From: BACL27 sp964203235
GTDB lineage: Bacteria > Actinomycetota > Acidimicrobiia > Acidimicrobiales > Ilumatobacteraceae
Assembly (NCBI GenBank): GCA_964203235.1
Contig: CAXNLE010000002.1
Span: 744,001 to 808,000 of the forward strand
DNA length: 64,000 bases
Direction: 5' to 3'
The notes below the pieces were generated by a model. It was not told the DNA's origin, did no database searches, and saw nothing but the letters and a program-made list of their open reading frames with translations. Of the stretch, positions 7,154-16,220 are shown piece by piece (the stretch's first letter is position 1; every line of letters begins with the position of its first letter). Position numbers and translations under genes: made by a program.

Positions 7154-8457
7154 GATTTGGCTCGTGAACCAGTTGAAATTACTTTGGCGCCGCGCATGTA
7201 TGGCTGAAGCACTTGTGGAATCGCCACTGAGCCGTCTGCCTGTCGAAAGTTTTCAAGAATTGCTGCCCACACGCGGGGCACTGCTAACGCTGATGCATTT
7301 AACGTATGTGCGATTTCACTACCTTTTGCACCAGCATGCTTACAACGAATTTCTGCACGCCGAGCTTGATAATCGCTGAACCAACTTATTGAACTAACTT
7401 CAAGCCATTGATCGCATCCAGGTGCATAAACCTCGATGTCAAAACTGCGGTGATGCGATTGACCAAGATCGCCCGTACAAATTTCAAGCACTCGGTAAGG
7501 CAAACCAAGAGCAGCAATTGTTGATTCAACACGACTTGTGAGTTCTACAAGCATTTCTGGTGCCTGCTGCGCTGTGGTCACTGCCAAGATTTCTACTTTG
7601 TCGAACTCATGTGTGCGTAACATTCCGCGCGTATCACGACCAGCAGAACCAGCCTCGCGTCGAAAGCACGAAGTATGTGCCATATAGCGAAGCGGCAAAT
7701 CTTCGGCGTTCAGCGTCTCCGATGCATGCAAACTAGTTAGCGGCACTTCAGCAGTCGGAATACACCACAGATCGTCGCGCTCAATGGCAAATGCATCATC
7801 AGCAAACTTAGGCAGTTGACCGGTTGCAGTTAATGTGCTCGTTAAAACCAAACTTGGTGGACGAATCTCTTCGAATGCGTCAGCATTGCGGTCGAGTGCG
7901 AGTTGGCATAGTGCTCGGGCCATCGTTGCGCCAAGGCCACGTTGCATCGTAAACATTGATCCGCTTATCTTTGTTGCGCGTTCGTTATCAAGAATGCCTA
8001 GAGCCACACCAGTCTCCCAATGCGGTACACGCTGATGCTCAGCGAACTGTGCGGGCATTTGCAATGGTCCTTTAATGATTTTGTTATCTTTATCGCCATT
8101 ACCGTCACTCACTTCTGGGTGCGGAAGATTTGGAATCATTAATAGAACTTCGCGAAGCGCAAGATTGATTTCGTCAAACTCGCTTGCCAATTTCTTTTCG
8201 CTCTCACCAAGCGCACGACTCTGTGTCATTAACGCATCGGCGCCAGACTCATCTTTACTTCTGCGCATTGCTGCGACATCTTTTGACAATCCATTAACTT
8301 GTGATCGAAGTGCATCTCGCTCATTTGTGATATCACGCAACCGAGAGTCAAGTTGTTGAGCGTGATCAAGATCGTGAATTAGTGCTGGTTTGGCACGCCT
8401 TGCCATAGCTGCCTTAACAAACTCAGGCTCTGAACGAAGTAATCGGACGTCAATCAC
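7150..8457 (-). CDS. serS: Seryl-tRNA synthetase
   Basis: 435 residues. The N-terminal coiled-coil arm (about residues 30-105) binds the long variable arm of tRNA-Ser. The class II core follows, with motif 2 in the HTSCFRREAGSAGRDTRG segment and motif 3 in HTLNASALAVPRVWAAILEN. It charges tRNA-Ser, and initially tRNA-Sec where present. The start is GTG, 20 bp from the divergent ABC gene, so the two genes share a very short promoter region and are probably leaderless. It continues into pdxH by ATGA overlap. Confidence 0.97.
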   Translation of the reverse strand: MIDVRLLRSEPEFVKAAMARRAKPALIHDLDHAQQLDSRLRDITNERDALRSQVNGLSKDVAAMRRSKDESGADALMTQSRALGESEKKLASEFDEINLALREVLLMIPNLPHPEVSDGNGDKDNKIIKGPLQMPAQFAEHQRVPHWETGVALGILDNERATKISGSMFTMQRGLGATMARALCQLALDRNADAFEEIRPPSLVLTSTLTATGQLPKFADDAFAIERDDLWCIPTAEVPLTSLHASETLNAEDLPLRYMAHTSCFRREAGSAGRDTRGMLRTHEFDKVEILAVTTAQQAPEMLVELTSRVESTIAALGLPYRVLEICTGDLGQSHHRSFDIEVYAPGCDQWLEVSSISWFSDYQARRAEIRCKHAGAKGSEIAHTLNASALAVPRVWAAILENFRQADGSVAIPQVLQPYMRGAKVISTGSRAKS

Positions 8458-8477
8458 AGAATGATATTAGCCGTTAG

Positions 8478-9281
8478 ATGTCGGTGATGTCCTGTGAATT
8501 GCGTACTGTAAGGGTGATGAATATCTCAAGTGAGTCGCGTCAAGTCGCAATAAGCGTTCGCGATCTAATTGTCGACTACAAACAATTGCGTGCGGTCAAT
8601 AATATTTCGTTTGATGCCAAGGCTGGCGAAGTAACAGTCGTAATTGGTCCAAACGGTGCAGGCAAAACAAGCACGATGGAAGTCTGCAGTGGGGTTCGCC
8701 AGGCAACGAGCGGCAAAGTTAGTGTGCTCGGGCTTGATCCAAAAAAAGATCGAACTAAAATTAATTCGCAAATTGGTGTGATGTTGCAAGATGGCGGGGT
8801 TTACCCGAGTGCACGCGTGTTTGAGGTTGCCGAACATTATTGCAATCTTTATAACAATCAAACGACAGCCAATGAATTGCTCGACGCAGTTGATCTATCG
8901 CGACAAAAAAAGACTTCGTGGCGCAAACTTTCTGGTGGTGAAAAACAACGGCTGTCGCTGGCGCTTGCACTAGCCGCTAAACCTCGCATTGCTTTTTTGG
9001 ATGAACCGACTTCGGGTGTTGATATTTTCGGTCGAGATTTAATTCGGCGAATCGTGCGACAACTAGCAGATGATGGTTGTGCGGTAATCATGGCGACTCA
9101 CGAACTTGACGAGGCGCAACGAGTTGCCGACCATGTGTTGATGTTTCATAATGGCAGCCTGGTTGCAAACGCACCATTATCGCAACTGCGCAAGTCGGCA
9201 GGCGAAAATCAAACTCTCGAAGATATTTTTAGAAGTTTCGCTGATAGCTCGCCCATATCTAAGTCGCGAGACACTCAATGA
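8478..9281 (+). CDS. ABC transporter ATP-binding protein (DrrA-like exporter)
   Basis: A 267-residue ABC ATPase with Walker A GPNGAGKT (57-64), signature LSGGEKQRLS, Walker B RIAFLDEPTSGVD and H-loop MATHELDE. The LDEPTSGVD form and a single ABC-2 permease encoded next (ATGA overlap) make a DrrAB-type exporter. In several actinobacteria such pairs lie near the haem/oxidase assembly genes, and here the pair abuts ctaG. A role in cytochrome oxidase biogenesis is therefore possible but unproven. The start is uncertain: ATG at 8478 or 8487, or ATG at 8517 (residue 14), which has AGGG close by and gives a conventional N-terminus. Confidence 0.88.
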   Translation: MSVMSCELRTVRVMNISSESRQVAISVRDLIVDYKQLRAVNNISFDAKAGEVTVVIGPNGAGKTSTMEVCSGVRQATSGKVSVLGLDPKKDRTKINSQIGVMLQDGGVYPSARVFEVAEHYCNLYNNQTTANELLDAVDLSRQKKTSWRKLSGGEKQRLSLALALAAKPRIAFLDEPTSGVDIFGRDLIRRIVRQLADDGCAVIMATHELDEAQRVADHVLMFHNGSLVANAPLSQLRKSAGENQTLEDIFRSFADSSPISKSRDTQ

Positions 9282-10003
9282 AAATCTTCAGATCTCAACT
9301 GCGCCAAGAATTAATCGTTATGGCACGTAATGGCGAACAGTTATTACTGCTCGTCGTGATACCTGTAATGCTATTAATATTTTTCTCTCAGACTAATTTT
9401 CTACCAACTATTGTTGGCGACAAGATTGACTTTTTGATGCCAGGCATTTTAAGTTTGGCAGTGATGTCGACTGCGATGGTCAGCCTCGGCATCGCGACTG
9501 GGTTCGAACGCAATTATGGAGTTCTTAAGCGTTTGGGCACAACACCGCTTGGCACGCGACGACTGGTGCTGGCCAAAGTTTCCGCAATATGTATTATCGA
9601 AGTTGCTCAACTTCTATTGTTAATTTTGGTTGGTCAGTTATTGGGTTGGAACCCAAATCAAATCAACATCGCCCAAGTTCTTGTGATTTTGCTGATCGGC
9701 ACGAGTTGTTTTGCTGGCATTGGATTGACACTCGCTGGTCGACTACGTGCCGAGGTCAACCTGGCAGCACAAAACGGTTTATATCTACTGTTGTTTTTAT
9801 TAGGCGGAGTGTTGGTTTCAAATGATGAACTGCCGAGAACACTTGGCGATGTTGCGCAAGTCTTACCCAGTTCACTGCTCAGCAGTTTGTTGCGCGATTC
9901 GTTCAATAACAACACGATTGTTGTCACCGATGTTATTGCTCTCTGTGGTTGGTCTTTCGCAATGTGTGGATTAGCTGCAACCACATTTAAGTGGTCTGAT
10001 TAA
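9278..10003 (+). CDS. ABC-2 type permease
   Basis: A 241-residue membrane protein with six predicted spans. The conserved ABC-2 segment is TGFERNYGVLKRLGTTPLGTRRLVLAK (the cytosolic coupling helix, about residues 76-102). It partners the ATPase encoded immediately upstream, with coupled translation. Substrate unknown. Its TAA shares bases with the TAA of the convergent ctaG gene (TTAA), so there is no intergenic space. Confidence 0.88.
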   Translation: MKIFRSQLRQELIVMARNGEQLLLLVVIPVMLLIFFSQTNFLPTIVGDKIDFLMPGILSLAVMSTAMVSLGIATGFERNYGVLKRLGTTPLGTRRLVLAKVSAICIIEVAQLLLLILVGQLLGWNPNQINIAQVLVILLIGTSCFAGIGLTLAGRLRAEVNLAAQNGLYLLLFLLGGVLVSNDELPRTLGDVAQVLPSSLLSSLLRDSFNNNTIVVTDVIALCGWSFAMCGLAATTFKWSD

Positions 10004-10914
10004 TTTTTAATATTCGGATCTTTTGCCGGCGCAACTCGACCAAAGGCATCGGTGACTTCTTTGTATGTCAAAACGTCAACATCAAGTTTCGAACCTTTGC
10101 GATATGACTGCTCGGCTACAAAACCCGAACTGAAGCGTTTGAAGAACAAAAATACAACTATCGACCACAAAAACACAGCCCCACCAGTTTTCATGATTGC
10201 GCCAGCTACCTGTTGGTCGGTCGTTACTGAAAGCCCCCACACCCGCACTGCGATGTCGTAGTGCTTGTAAACCGCACCTTCGGCGAACGTCAACCAAGCC
10301 GCAGGCACGGTTGGCACGACCGACATTAAGAATAGATAAATCATTTTGCCGCCTGACTGCAGATGTAACTGTATATCTGGTCCACAAATTGGAAGCCAAA
10401 CTAGAAGTGCTGTTGTCACCAACAAAATATGCAGCGAATAATGCAACCCTCCGCTGGTCACACTTTGATTTACTAGTGCCGGAATATGCGTAACCATCAC
10501 AACAACATTGAACGCCACACCTGCGATGACAGGCTTTGCGAGCCAGTTAATTATGGTTCTTGCTTTGCCTGAACCAAAAACCGCATCGAACATCCATTTT
10601 GGAATTGACAGCAGTATTAGTGGTGGCATGAAATACGAAAGAGCCATGTGTTGAAACATGTGAATCGAATACAGATATTCTTCTGCGAGGTCATGAACTG
10701 GCCAGTCAGAGCCCAGCCATAACATCAATATCGCTGCAATAAATGCATTGCGTTGCTTAGTTGTGATCACTGGGCCAGTCTTGACCACCACTGGGCCAAT
10801 TACGCGCGCTGCGTATACATAAGCGCCAAACACGAATATCACCAACAGCCAAACTTCAGGATGCGCCTGAAATCTCCAAGGACTTTCTGTCAGACCTGCC
10901 GCTAAAGCGATCAC
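10000..10914 (-). CDS. ctaG: Cytochrome c oxidase assembly protein CtaG (caa3_CtaG family)
   Basis: A 304-residue polytopic membrane protein of the CtaG/CtaG_caa3 type, needed for correct assembly of caa3-type oxidase, probably in copper delivery. Histidine-rich turns typical of the family are visible: DWPVHDLAEEYLYSIHMFQHM and VTHIPALVNQSV. The C-terminus ends in a soluble basic tail. It is the last gene of the minus-strand oxidase cluster, 18 bp after the subunit IV gene. Confidence 0.85.
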   Translation of the reverse strand: MIALAAGLTESPWRFQAHPEVWLLVIFVFGAYVYAARVIGPVVVKTGPVITTKQRNAFIAAILMLWLGSDWPVHDLAEEYLYSIHMFQHMALSYFMPPLILLSIPKWMFDAVFGSGKARTIINWLAKPVIAGVAFNVVVMVTHIPALVNQSVTSGGLHYSLHILLVTTALLVWLPICGPDIQLHLQSGGKMIYLFLMSVVPTVPAAWLTFAEGAVYKHYDIAVRVWGLSVTTDQQVAGAIMKTGGAVFLWSIVVFLFFKRFSSGFVAEQSYRKGSKLDVDVLTYKEVTDAFGRVAPAKDPNIKN

Positions 10915-10932
10915 TATGTTTAGATTAATTCT

Positions 10933-11247
10933 CTATTGAATAAAAAATTTGAACGTCGCAAGAAAGGCTGCGTATACACCGACAGCCAAAATGAGACCAG
11001 CGTAAAACATAAAACTAAACATTTTATTGTCAAATTTTAAATGCATAAAATAACTCACAACCATAATAAATTTGACCGCCATCATGATTAATAGTGCTGG
11101 CAGAAAAAATGGTCCGAAGTCTATATAGACAGTTGAAACCTCAAGAGCGGTTATCGCCGCCAAAATTGCTGCGATACGAATGTAACCGGCGTTGCTCATA
11201 CCGTGATTTTCGGCATTTACGGCATCGTGTGCTGTTTCTGTAGTCAT
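10933..11247 (-). CDS. Cytochrome c oxidase subunit IV (prokaryotic COX4-like)
   Basis: 104 residues with three hydrophobic segments. The pattern NAGYIRIAAILAAITALEV followed by KFIMVVSYFMHLKFD is that of small bacterial oxidase subunit IV (COX4_pro). I chose the ATG two bases after the ctaE stop; an upstream start 15 codons earlier would run inside ctaE and adds only a His-rich stretch. It probably stabilises subunits I and III in the membrane. Confidence 0.85.
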   Translation of the reverse strand: MTTETAHDAVNAENHGMSNAGYIRIAAILAAITALEVSTVYIDFGPFFLPALLIMMAVKFIMVVSYFMHLKFDNKMFSFMFYAGLILAVGVYAAFLATFKFFIQ

Positions 11248-11249
11248 GA

Positions 11250-11840
11250 TCAAACCGGAATCAAATACACGAGAGTGAAAATGATGATCCAAATAACGTC
11301 AACGAAGTGCCAGTAGAGGCCAATCATCTCAACAACCTCGGCTTTTTTACCAGGTACCTCACTACGTTTGAAGATTCCTACAAGCGCCATCAACATAATG
11401 ATTCCAACTGTGACGTGCACGCCGTGAAACCCGGTGAGTGTGTAAAAACTTGAACCAAACAAACTTGTCGAAAAACCTAGACCTTCGTTATAAAACGCAG
11501 TGAACTCATAAACCTGACCACCAACAAATGTCGCGCCCAACAGCGCGGTCACTGTGAGCCAAAGGTTTGTTTTGCGATCTTCGTTTTTGTGTGCTGCACT
11601 TACCGCCAAAACCATTGTCAAAGAACTCATCAAAAGTACAAAACTGCTTACCGAAGTAAATGGAATATCGAAAATTTGTGCTGGCCGGGGTCCGCCAGTT
11701 ACACGACCTCGATAAAGCATGTAGGTCGAAATCAAACCACCAAACAACAAACATTCTGAACCTAAAAATGCCCACATCCCTAACTTGACGTTAGAAATGC
11801 CCGTACTTGATTCGTGCCCGTGTACTACCGCGTCAGTCAT
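11250..11840 (-). CDS. ctaE: Cytochrome c oxidase subunit III
   Basis: 196 residues with five spans, the short form of subunit III. Marker segments are FLGSECLLFGGLISTY, the FYTLTGFHGVHVTVG helix and the terminal LYWHFVDVIWIIIFTLVYL. It is a structural subunit of the aa3-type oxidase in the cytoplasmic membrane and contains no redox centre. The start codon overlaps the last base of the ctaD stop (TGATG). Confidence 0.96.
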   Translation of the reverse strand: MTDAVVHGHESSTGISNVKLGMWAFLGSECLLFGGLISTYMLYRGRVTGGPRPAQIFDIPFTSVSSFVLLMSSLTMVLAVSAAHKNEDRKTNLWLTVTALLGATFVGGQVYEFTAFYNEGLGFSTSLFGSSFYTLTGFHGVHVTVGIIMLMALVGIFKRSEVPGKKAEVVEMIGLYWHFVDVIWIIIFTLVYLIPV

Positions 11841-13822
11841 CAGTGGCCAACCTTGTCGAGTGCGTTCCCGTGTGAGGTGTTGTTTTCAAAATCAGTATCA
11901 GGCGCGGTGCTTGGCTCTAGTGCCCAACCGAATGCAGCGAATAATAAAATTACTCCACCGATCACGGCAATTAGATGCGAATAGATCATCCCGAATGTGA
12001 TTACCGGAACTGCGCCCGCCAACACAATTGGCCAATACGACGGCGACGGCATATGGATGTGTTTGTCGGCGTTGCGTTCTTGCTCGGCCATAATTTCTTC
12101 GGCTGTTGCGATCTGTCGCATTGTGTGAGTCTCAGGATCTTCTTCGTACTTTCGATGGAAAAACTCATCGAGGTGATGAACCGTTGGAACCACATCAAAG
12201 TTGTGCTCTTTTGGTGGGTTGCTCGTCATCCATTCAAGGCTGCGTGCATTCCATGGGTCTAGCGGTGACTTTGTCGGATTTCGCGCAGTGATCACGACAT
12301 TGATCAAGAACAACAAGATTCCTACGGCTAAAACAAACGAGCCAATTGATGACACTAAGTTCCAAAATGCAAAATTAAAAAATCCTTCTCCAGCGCGTGC
12401 TTCTGTCCATTGGTACATGCGTCGTGGTTGACCTTGGAGGCCGAGAATGTGCATCGGACCAAAAGTCAAGTTCATCCCGATTACCATCAGCCAAAAGTTC
12501 CAGCCACCAAGCTTTTCGTTAAGCATTTTGCCGAACATTTTTGGCCACCAATAATAAAAACCTGAAAAGATGCCCAACACGGCGCCACCAAATAACACAT
12601 AATGAAAGTGCGCGACAATGTAATAGGTGTCAGTTTGTTGAGTGTCTGATGGAGCAACCGAGTGAGTCACACCAGAAAGTCCGCCGACTGTAAACAAAAC
12701 GATTAAGCCAATCGAGAACTTCATCGCCGTCGTGAAGACTAATTTTCCGCCCCACATTGTCAGCGTCCAGTTAATGATCTTGACGCCCGTTGGCACGGCG
12801 ATCGCCATTGTTGTCAACGAAAACACTGCAACCGAAACAGGACCGAGACCAGAAGCGAACATGTGGTGCGCCCAAACGCCCCAGCCGACAAAACCAATCG
12901 CTGCACCTGAGAACACAACAAACGGATAGCCGAAGAGTGGCTTGCGCGAAAACACCGGCAAAACTTCTGAGACGATTCCGAATGATGGCAGAACAAGAAT
13001 ATAAACCTCTGGGTGACCGAAGATCCAAAATAAATGTTGCCATAGCAACGGGTCAGCACCCGCTGCGACATCAAAAAACCGTGCGCCAAAACTGCGTTGA
13101 AACGAAAGTAAGAACAACGCAACAGTGATTACTGGTACTGCAAATAGCAACAAGAACTGAACGACCGTCATCATCCACGTGAAAATCGGCATTTTCATTA
13201 ATGACATACCTGGTGCTCGCATGTTAAGCACAGTGACGATTAAGTTGATCGCCCCGGTGAGTGAGGCAATGCCTGCAATTTGCAAACCATAAGCCCAAAA
13301 ATCAATGCCATGAGTTGGCGAGAAGACTGGCCCAGAGTTAGGCGCGTACATGAACCAACCACCGTCAGCGGCTCCGCCAAGAAACCATGAGAGGTTTATG
13401 AATATTCCTGAAAATAAAAGCAACCAGAAACTAAGTGCATTGATGCGCGGAAACGCGACGTCGCGTGCACCAATTTGCAGTGGGATGAAATAGTTGGCAA
13501 ACCCGGCTGCCATTGGCATGACAAACAAGAACACCATTGTTGTCGCGTGCATCGTAAACATTTGGTTGTAAAGGTCGGCATTCAAAACTTTGCCATTTGG
13601 CGCTGCAAGTTGCAATCGAATTAGTAACGCTTCAACACCGCCAACAATAAAAAAGAACATCGCTGTAGCGCCATACATCAAACCAAGTTTTTTGTGATCA
13701 ACAGTAAAAACCCAGGCGCGCCAACCAGTTGCAGCAACTGGGCGCTTGAGGACACCATAAGTTGAAGTTGGCGAAACAATAACTGGAACCAACACTTCTG
13801 TTTCACGTTCAATGATTGCCAT
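11840..13822 (-). CDS. ctaD: Cytochrome c oxidase subunit I
   Basis: 660 residues. This is the catalytic subunit, which reduces O2 to water and pumps protons. All metal ligands are present: His92 (low-spin haem), His270 and cross-linked Tyr274 in GHPEVY, His319-His320 (CuB), and His405 and His407 in HFHYVLFGG (haems). It is about 100 residues longer than minimal subunit I. After the core there is a soluble segment (about 540-600) and an additional helix pair starting at PSYWPIVLAGAVPVI, as in caa3-like enzymes. Located between ctaC and ctaE in the usual order. Confidence 0.97.
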   Translation of the reverse strand: MAIIERETEVLVPVIVSPTSTYGVLKRPVAATGWRAWVFTVDHKKLGLMYGATAMFFFIVGGVEALLIRLQLAAPNGKVLNADLYNQMFTMHATTMVFLFVMPMAAGFANYFIPLQIGARDVAFPRINALSFWLLLFSGIFINLSWFLGGAADGGWFMYAPNSGPVFSPTHGIDFWAYGLQIAGIASLTGAINLIVTVLNMRAPGMSLMKMPIFTWMMTVVQFLLLFAVPVITVALFLLSFQRSFGARFFDVAAGADPLLWQHLFWIFGHPEVYILVLPSFGIVSEVLPVFSRKPLFGYPFVVFSGAAIGFVGWGVWAHHMFASGLGPVSVAVFSLTTMAIAVPTGVKIINWTLTMWGGKLVFTTAMKFSIGLIVLFTVGGLSGVTHSVAPSDTQQTDTYYIVAHFHYVLFGGAVLGIFSGFYYWWPKMFGKMLNEKLGGWNFWLMVIGMNLTFGPMHILGLQGQPRRMYQWTEARAGEGFFNFAFWNLVSSIGSFVLAVGILLFLINVVITARNPTKSPLDPWNARSLEWMTSNPPKEHNFDVVPTVHHLDEFFHRKYEEDPETHTMRQIATAEEIMAEQERNADKHIHMPSPSYWPIVLAGAVPVITFGMIYSHLIAVIGGVILLFAAFGWALEPSTAPDTDFENNTSHGNALDKVGH

Positions 13823-13844
13823 AAATCGCTCTCTGTTTCTTGTG

Positions 13845-15095
13845 TTATTTCAGGGTTAAAAGGTAAGCAACAAGCTTGGTTATGTCATCTTCGCTTAATG
13901 CGAGGTACGGCATGCCGCGATACTTGCCGCCCGTGGCTGCTAATTGTGTTGGGTTTGCATACATTGGCTTCATCTCCGGCGCATTTCGTAACCATGATCG
14001 CAAGTCTTTTTGATTCAAACAATCCTCTGAAACGCCGGCGAGATATTTTGCACCAATCTCGTCGCTTGAAGCACCCCAAACTTCATCTCGGCATTGCTTT
14101 GACAACAAATCAAACGTCGCACCAGCAAAAGTATTGCGCGACATTAAATGCGATAAGTTTGGCGCAGCGCCTGACCAAACGTTTTCGTCTGGAGCAGCAA
14201 TTACTGGTGTTCCATCGGCACGCATCAAACCATTAACTTGGTGACAACGCACGCACTGGTTCAAAAACACCGCTTCGCCTTGTTGTGCCAAAGAATCTTT
14301 TGCCGGCGCGACATACTTGGCTTGTTGATTAGACACCCACTTTGCGAAGTCTGCCTTGCTCAATGCGATTGCTTCCATTCGCATATTGGCATGTGAAAGT
14401 CCGCAGAACTCGGTGCATTGTCCAGCAAAGATTCCTGGCGCATCGGCCTCTAAACGAAGAGTTTGAACTCGACCAGGCACCGCATCACGTTTGCCGTTGA
14501 GCGCCGGAATCCAATATGAGTGGATGACATCGCGACTCGTTTCACGCAACAGAACTTTCGTGCCTACAGGCATCACAAGTTGACCAGAACTAATAATCGG
14601 CTGCGTGATGCCGAATTCGTTTTGCACTGGGTAGTCGTACTCCCACCACCACTGCTGACCTGTGACATTGATAATCATTTCGGTGTCATCAGTTTTGGCA
14701 AGTTTAAAAATCGCGCCGAACGTAAACACGGCGACAACAGCAAGAATGAGAGCCGGGATAATTGTCAAAGTAATTTCTAATGCTGGCTTGCCATGAGTTT
14801 GTTCTGGGATTGGCTGTCCGCGATCTTTGTATTTGATCACGGTATAAACGACCGCTACAGCAACAATTAAGCCAATGATGCCAGCCACTGCAAAAACTGG
14901 TTGTTGCAGGTCATCAATGAGTTTCGCGTTTGGGCCCTTGGGTTGCCACGTATCTTGCGGGGCATTCGTGGCGCAACTTGATGCAAGCATTGAGGCCAAT
15001 GCAACACCGGAGATTTTTCGATACTTTTTAACAACCACAAGCGAAACGCTAGCCAATTGATTCTTTAAGTTGCGATGTCGTTGAGAGTGATTCAC
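13845..15095 (-). CDS. ctaC: Cytochrome c oxidase subunit II with fused cytochrome c domain
   Basis: 416 residues. A lipoprotein-type signal is likely (ASSC, Cys41), followed by two membrane helices (about 66-88 and 107-131). The periplasmic-side cupredoxin has QQWWWEYDYP (148-156) and a complete CuA site: His192, Cys227, Glu229, Cys231, His235, Met238. A C-terminal monohaem cytochrome c domain follows, with CVRCH (281-285) and a candidate axial Met in KYRGMPYLALS. The fusion marks a caa3 enzyme that carries its own cytochrome c, unlike the bcc-aa3 supercomplexes of Actinomycetia. Its start overlaps the stop of the preceding gene by ATGA. Confidence 0.96.
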   Translation of the reverse strand: MNHSQRHRNLKNQLASVSLVVVKKYRKISGVALASMLASSCATNAPQDTWQPKGPNAKLIDDLQQPVFAVAGIIGLIVAVAVVYTVIKYKDRGQPIPEQTHGKPALEITLTIIPALILAVVAVFTFGAIFKLAKTDDTEMIINVTGQQWWWEYDYPVQNEFGITQPIISSGQLVMPVGTKVLLRETSRDVIHSYWIPALNGKRDAVPGRVQTLRLEADAPGIFAGQCTEFCGLSHANMRMEAIALSKADFAKWVSNQQAKYVAPAKDSLAQQGEAVFLNQCVRCHQVNGLMRADGTPVIAAPDENVWSGAAPNLSHLMSRNTFAGATFDLLSKQCRDEVWGASSDEIGAKYLAGVSEDCLNQKDLRSWLRNAPEMKPMYANPTQLAATGGKYRGMPYLALSEDDITKLVAYLLTLK

Positions 15096-16210
15096 GGCAC
15101 GACCAACTCGATGGTCTGACCTTCAATACCTGGAACACTCAAAACATATGAAGTTCCTACGGGTGCTGGCTTGTTTATCGTCAGTACTAGTGATTGCTCA
15201 GAACCTTGAGCCGTTAACTGTGTGCAAACTAGATTTTTTTCGGTTTTTCCATCAGGCTCGGCGACCGCACGATTACCTAGGTCGGCGACTAATCGATATT
15301 CATTGGCATCCAAATTATGAAAAATAAAATTGGTTGATGTTGCGCGACGAATTGTCACAGAATTCTGAGGTTGATTAAACCCGACAACTCTGGCTGTCAA
15401 TTTGCCGTCAGCTAGCTCAATAGTTGCATCTACTGAACTGCGCAGAGACAAATTGCCTTCTGCTAGTTTGTCGAAATATTTCGACTCTTCGGGGCCACAC
15501 TCTGCATGGGAGAAATGTCCTTCGGCTGCGGCTTCAACAAGTTCTTCGCGCATACCAGTAGTTGCACTTAAGATTCCCGTTGCGAAGATGCCCACCGCAC
15601 CTAGTGCACAAATTGCAACTACCAATGAGCGGTTCAGATTTGGCTTGAGTACAAACAAGATTCCTGCAATTAACACGACCGAACCGAGCAAGATAAACAG
15701 CAATGCGCCAGTTGATTTATCAACTGCAAGCATGATTCGCGAAAACGAATAAATAATTACACCTAAACCAAGCGCAGCAAGAACCGGAAACTCGATTGGA
15801 TTAAGGATTCTCTTGCGGGCCAAAGCGTTGTAATTGACATCTTTTGAGGCTCGTTCACTCCAAGACTGCACCATCCACTCGACAAGAGCCCCTAACACGA
15901 CAACTAATCCAGTGAAAAAAACTAATGCTGATGTAACCAACCCAAGTGCCAATAACACCACACCAATGCTGGTCACCAGTGGCCACATACTTTGAGTCAC
16001 TAATTCTTTTGACGAGTCAGGCGTTGCGGTTGTTGTTTGCCCGTCTCGAGTAACAACAGCGATACCAGCCAGAAGTGCAGTCACGGCGATCAACATGCTG
16101 ATCGCGACACCAGCAATTGCAAATTGATCTAATACAAACAACGACATGATCAAAGCTGCGACCGAAAGCACAGTCACGCCTATGAAGTATTTGAAACCAG
16201 TCGAAAACAT
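15092..16210 (-). CDS. Polytopic membrane protein with cupredoxin-like C-terminal domain, unknown
   Basis: 372 residues. The first ~210 residues contain seven to eight hydrophobic helices. The last ~110 residues look like a secreted beta-sandwich: ARVVGFNQPQNSVTIRRATS, FIFHNLDANEYRLVADLG, then a strand-rich end IEGQTIELVVP. The order, with a strand containing F-N-D-x-x-E-H/Y before VADLG, resembles cupredoxins. Copper ligands are not obvious, apart from isolated Cys residues in SHAECGPE and NLVCTQL. It lies between the two COX-like paralogues and ctaC, coupled to ctaC by ATGA. I therefore suspect a subunit II-like or assembly role. I chose the ATG (MFSTGFKY) over an upstream start that would overlap the preceding gene. 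Confidence 0.75.
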   Translation of the reverse strand: MFSTGFKYFIGVTVLSVAALIMSLFVLDQFAIAGVAISMLIAVTALLAGIAVVTRDGQTTTATPDSSKELVTQSMWPLVTSIGVVLLALGLVTSALVFFTGLVVVLGALVEWMVQSWSERASKDVNYNALARKRILNPIEFPVLAALGLGVIIYSFSRIMLAVDKSTGALLFILLGSVVLIAGILFVLKPNLNRSLVVAICALGAVGIFATGILSATTGMREELVEAAAEGHFSHAECGPEESKYFDKLAEGNLSLRSSVDATIELADGKLTARVVGFNQPQNSVTIRRATSTNFIFHNLDANEYRLVADLGNRAVAEPDGKTEKNLVCTQLTAQGSEQSLVLTINKPAPVGTSYVLSVPGIEGQTIELVVP

Positions 16211-16220
16211 AATGCCTACT

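Noticed and set aside
12790..13128. Antisense frames of 100 or more codons within ctaD
   Set aside because: They are mirror frames of a highly conserved gene, with no start signals or recognisable domains.
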